From NCBI GenBank assembly GCA_013420905.1, contig JAAXNY010000013.1:1736001-1800000 (forward strand): a stretch of 64,000 bases of DNA. The letters run 5' to 3'. How positions within the stretch are numbered: the first letter of the stretch is position 1; every line of letters begins with the position of its first letter. The stretch is from Collybia mongolica (lineage: Eukaryota; Basidiomycota; Agaricomycetes; Agaricales; Clitocybaceae). Both the position numbers and the translations under genes were made by a program. This document shows, piece by piece, positions 60,525 through 64,000 of the stretch. Below the pieces are notes generated by a model. The model ran no database searches. It was given only the letters and a program-made list of their open reading frames with translations, and was not told where the DNA came from.

Positions 60525-62195
60525 ATGTTCCGCCGTCTCGCACGCCATGGCACCCCGCAGTACGGTTCTTCCTCGTCCTCGATGGTAGCTGTCCCAAACC
60601 GACGCCGCAGACTCCACGTACCCCGCCTGCCGCCCGAGATTCTGGCCCTGATATTCGAACTCGTGGTATCTGCTTACCGACTTGAAACAGCGGGCTACTT
60701 CAGTATCATGTGGACCGTCATATCGCACGTCTCGCGCGAGTGGCGCGAAACTGCACTGGGCTTACCCAAGATCTGGCGTTACATCGACCTCACATACCCC
60801 TCTTGGGCTTATCAGATGCTGGAGTACTCCATAAGGGTTCCGGGGCCAGTGACAGTCGCAATGCGGCTCAATCCTGGTGTCAACCATCGGACCTTGGGCA
60901 AGATCTACCAGCTGCTATACATGCTGCCACGTTATCCGTCTGCCAGAACAATGGAAGTATGCATTGATGGAGATATGTCTGACTTCTTGACACAACTGGG
61001 TGGTACTCCCCAGTGTGGCCCTCTCGAAATAGGGCAAATCTCGAAAGTAGTTTTGCACCTGGGCCCGTCGGCGCCTAATGTGGCGTACCCTACTAGGCAC
61101 ATCCTACAGGTATTCCCTAATCTAAACTATCTCAAGCTCCAAGAATGCCCATTGGCCCTCTCGCACTTGCTACCAGCTTTGCAGCATCTCGTGTCTATTA
61201 AGATAGCATTTACTCATCGTTACTTCCCTCGGCAGACACCAGTTCACATCCTTCTTCCCATTCTGGCTTGCACCCCGGCGCTCAAGTCTTTGCGTTTACA
61301 ACACTGCCTCACTCCCATTGACGGTGCTCTCCCTCCTGGGCCTCACGTCCAACTTCCGAACCTCACGGGACTCTATATTGAGTCATATGATGTGATAGCG
61401 TGTGGTCAATTTCTGGATCATCTCACTCTCCCCTCTTCTACCTTCATAGAGCTCAACGTTCTATTTAGACATGATTTCTCGCAAGAGATGAATCATCTCC
61501 GTCCCATCCTGTCCCGATTTGCCACGTCTTCTGCGCCCGGCTATCCTGCCATTCACTCCCTCGAATATTGGGACCTAGACGATAGAGCCAGCTTCACCTT
61601 CCAAACTCGGGGTGCAGCGACCAGACATTCTAATGCAAACATGCATATCCAGGGAGAGCCCCGACTTAAATTTAAAGGGGATGTGGACTATGGGGGAGAG
61701 GGCTCTTCTGGCCCGGATATGCTGCAGTTACTTCTTAGCACTCTGCGTCCAGATGATATGAGGTCCCTCCGTGTGGCCATGTACCCAGAGATCGACCGAA
61801 AGCAATGGATTTCATGGTTTGGTCCCTTCCGATATCTGACCACCTTGCACGTCTATGGGGATAAAGACTGGGGCCTTCTTTCAGCCCTTTCGACACCCCA
61901 GCGTCAAGGATCAATGACGCTCAGTTTCCCGGCTTTGCGTCACTTGACGATCGAGAACTGGAACTTTGACGCGGTAGACAGGAAAGGAAAGTCCTGCCTC
62001 GAGCGGCTCAAGGTGTGCCTGAGTACGAGGCAGCAGTATCGGCTACCGCTTCAGTCGCTTTCCCTTGTGATGTGTCGGTTTTTATCGGCTAGACGAGTAA
62101 GACATTTGGCGAGACTCGTCAAAGTGACCTGGGACGGAGTAGTGAACAATACAGAGTCGGACGATGAACAGGACACTGACGATAGTGACGAGTGA
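60525..62195 (+). CDS. F-box protein with LRR-like C-terminus
   Basis: A single exon of 1671 nt encodes 556 residues from MFRRLARHGTPQ. A basic N-terminus leads to the F-box HVPRLPPEILALIFELVVSA, completed by TVISHVSREWRETALGLPKIW (residues about 31-85). The remainder has spaced leucine-rich elements (NLNYLKLQECPLALSHLLPA, LKSLRLQHCL, ALRHLTIENWNF) and an acidic end (ESDDEQDTDDSDE), a tail type shared with the other two F-box genes here. It would be an SCF substrate receptor with unknown target. There are no introns and no interruptions. Confidence 0.9.
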   Translation: MFRRLARHGTPQYGSSSSSMVAVPNRRRRLHVPRLPPEILALIFELVVSAYRLETAGYFSIMWTVISHVSREWRETALGLPKIWRYIDLTYPSWAYQMLEYSIRVPGPVTVAMRLNPGVNHRTLGKIYQLLYMLPRYPSARTMEVCIDGDMSDFLTQLGGTPQCGPLEIGQISKVVLHLGPSAPNVAYPTRHILQVFPNLNYLKLQECPLALSHLLPALQHLVSIKIAFTHRYFPRQTPVHILLPILACTPALKSLRLQHCLTPIDGALPPGPHVQLPNLTGLYIESYDVIACGQFLDHLTLPSSTFIELNVLFRHDFSQEMNHLRPILSRFATSSAPGYPAIHSLEYWDLDDRASFTFQTRGAATRHSNANMHIQGEPRLKFKGDVDYGGEGSSGPDMLQLLLSTLRPDDMRSLRVAMYPEIDRKQWISWFGPFRYLTTLHVYGDKDWGLLSALSTPQRQGSMTLSFPALRHLTIENWNFDAVDRKGKSCLERLKVCLSTRQQYRLPLQSLSLVMCRFLSARRVRHLARLVKVTWDGVVNNTESDDEQDTDDSDE

Positions 62196-62602
62196 TGATA
62201 CAATTTGCTTTTGAAGATCCGACAAGGGGACCACAAGGACTATGGTTCTGTACTAGTATGTGTATTCTGTTGATTTATATGAAGAATGTTTGTTGTACTG
62301 TCGTTGCAGGAATAGTAATGAAATATAAACAGTGTGTAGCACTTGCACCGATTTCGATGGGAGTTATAATTACAGTGTATTGCGTATCAAACTGCAGTCA
62401 TTTTTTTTTCCAATATGTCAGGGTCTTGTTTGTTCTAGCCCAATATATGACAATCTATCACGCCTGACCGCGTGGTCCGTTATCTCGTCTCCGAGTTGAA
62501 GATGGGGATGAAGGTTTCCTAATAGGATCCTGATGTTCGCGTCATAACGGCAAAAATCTATGTATTGCAAAGGGATACGCATTATAATAAACGCGCAATG
62601 GT
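62196..62602. other. convergent intergenic
   Basis: 3' ends of the F-box gene and the second ABC transporter. A plus-strand open frame (62192-62467) is hydrophobic but shows no family. Confidence 0.45.
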
Positions 62603-64000
62603 TCACTTAATGTTGGACAAGTACAAAGTAGCTTGATTTGCTTGGATTTCCATTATTTCCTCCCTGGAAAGATTGGCATCATCGCAAAGGGAGCGAAATA
62701 TAGAACTTCCATTGTCGAAGAGGTTGAGGACCGTGTCGAACTCCATCACCTCTCCGGCATCCATGACCATAACCCGATCATAGTAAGCTATATGTTTGTT
62801 TTGTCAGATGGTAGTAGTTGCCAGAAGTCAATTCTAACCTATGGTTTTCAGCCGATGCGCAATGCACAACAAGGTTGATGATGCCAATTCAGTCTGGATG
62901 GTTTGCTGAATCTTGGAATCCGTTTCAAAGTCAACACTGCTAGTGGCTTCGTCCTGTATTATAATCGATTCATTTGGAGCAATCTGGCACAAGATTTCTG
63001 CTCACGAGAACAACAATACGACTTTCCTTCACAAGGGCGCGTGCAAGGGCAAAGAGTTGCTTTTCACCCGCGCTGAAATTGGCACCTAAGGTTGGAATGA
63101 GTTGGGTAGTTCTTTTGACTTATTTCAACACTCGCCTTCTTCGCCAACCACGGAATCAAGACTGAACTTAGCTTCAGTGGAAGCATCTGATGTGCCATCC
63201 TTGGGCAGTAACAATGCTCGTTGCAAGACAGAAATTAACTCTGCATCTGTGCGCAATCTCTGGGGGTCGCTGATTTAATGATTAGCTCTTTACAAGGGTC
63301 ATAGGAAAGATCGCAGTACATATTCTCTCTTATAGTCCCCGAAAACATTACACTGTCTTGTGGCACCAAAGCCAATCGGCTTCGTAACACATCGAGTTCA
63401 ATGTTACTGATATCAACTCCGTCGACCTCAACCAGTCCCCCCCGTAGTTCAACGATACTAATCGAAATAAGCTTAAAACCAGGCTACCGGTTTGACAACA
63501 TACCGGAAGAGAGCTTGAAGGATGGAACTCTTGCCTAAAACTGGATCAACGAACATATGACAATAGTGGAAGCTCCTTATATCCACCTGCTCCCGTACGG
63601 CCCACAAGGCCAACCTTGATTGATCGTCAATAGTTATTTCTGGTATAAGCTATGATTTTATACCTTCTCCCCGGGTTTGATATGAAAGTTGACACCCTTC
63701 AGAACAAGTGGTAAGCCCTCTCTGTAGGCCATCTGAACCTCTTTAAACATAATACGTCCTTTACTTGGCCACGATGGCGGCAGCTGGGTAGAACCCAGAG
63801 TGCTACCTTCAGGAGGGAGTTCTGAGTAATGAACAATGCGTTCAACGGCATTCATGTTTTGTTCGTTCTGAGCAAATTGAGCTACTGTGTCGGCTATTAC
63901 ATTATATGTGTCAAAAGCAACCTGTAATCTGGACTGTACTAGGGCCTTACAGAATGCCTGATTTACTGTGTAAAAGAAAGGATGAGAGCTTGAAAGACTC
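62603..64000 (-). CDS. ABCC-type transporter, second copy, C-terminal part
   Basis: It runs off the right edge; TGA at 62603-62605. The visible part is NBD2: [16 protein letters not shown], the beta-strand region [20 protein letters not shown], Walker [10 protein letters not shown], the degenerate signature FSAGEKQ, Walker B ending RIVVL, and the C-terminal [20 protein letters not shown]. It is paralogous to the gene at 27456-33589, in the same orientation and with closely similar exon structure where compared. It should be another drug or conjugate exporter; N-terminal halves and start lie outside this window. Confidence 0.88.

Overview
This is nuclear DNA of a filamentous basidiomycete. Genes are split by many short introns, mostly 47 to 65 bp. 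There is a spliceosomal U2 snRNA, a BEACH-WD40 protein and eS30. The accessory families (F-box/LRR proteins, GH24 lysozymes, tandem GH1 enzymes, MLKL-like N-terminal domains) resemble Agaricomycetes. From remembered family similarity I lean towards Rhizoctonia/Ceratobasidiaceae; that assignment is an inference and no search was run.

Layout. 1-6 kb: a tentative minus-strand gene, an EthD-like two-domain protein and a frameshifted F-box/LRR gene. 6-21 kb is the housekeeping block: U2 snRNA, a large BEACH protein (minus strand), RPS30 enclosed by an inverted repeat, and a chromodomain/coiled-coil/zinc-finger protein. 21-26 kb: three tandem secreted GH24 lysozyme genes whose middle copy is decaying. 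27-36 kb: an ABCC-type multidrug transporter and a short-chain dehydrogenase with an in-frame stop and a 7-nt exon. 36-42 kb: two tandem secreted GH1 beta-glucosidase genes. 42.6-45.5 kb: a protein joining an MLKL-like helical N-terminus to a degenerate kinase domain, the most interesting gene here. 46-48.5 kb: two tandem hemerythrin-like genes with identical exon architecture. 48.6-49.4 kb: a 700-bp element with inverted ends. 49.8-54.3 kb: a GC-rich F-box gene and an intact PhzF-family gene with a wrecked copy beside it. 55-64 kb: a second inverted-repeat element, an MFS transporter, a third PhzF remnant, another F-box gene, and the 3' end of a second ABCC transporter.

How the genes relate. 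The accessory part combines export (two ABCC genes, MFS), small-molecule chemistry (SDR, PhzF, EthD-like), secreted hydrolases (GH24, GH1) and a putative cell-death or immune effector. It has grown by local duplication: GH24 x3, GH1 x2, hemerythrin x2, PhzF x3, ABCC x2. Several members carry nonsense codons or frameshifts, so birth-and-death evolution is visible. The exon models were built by eye from splice signals, reading frame and family conservation. Where exon lengths are given, they were checked to sum to whole codons.
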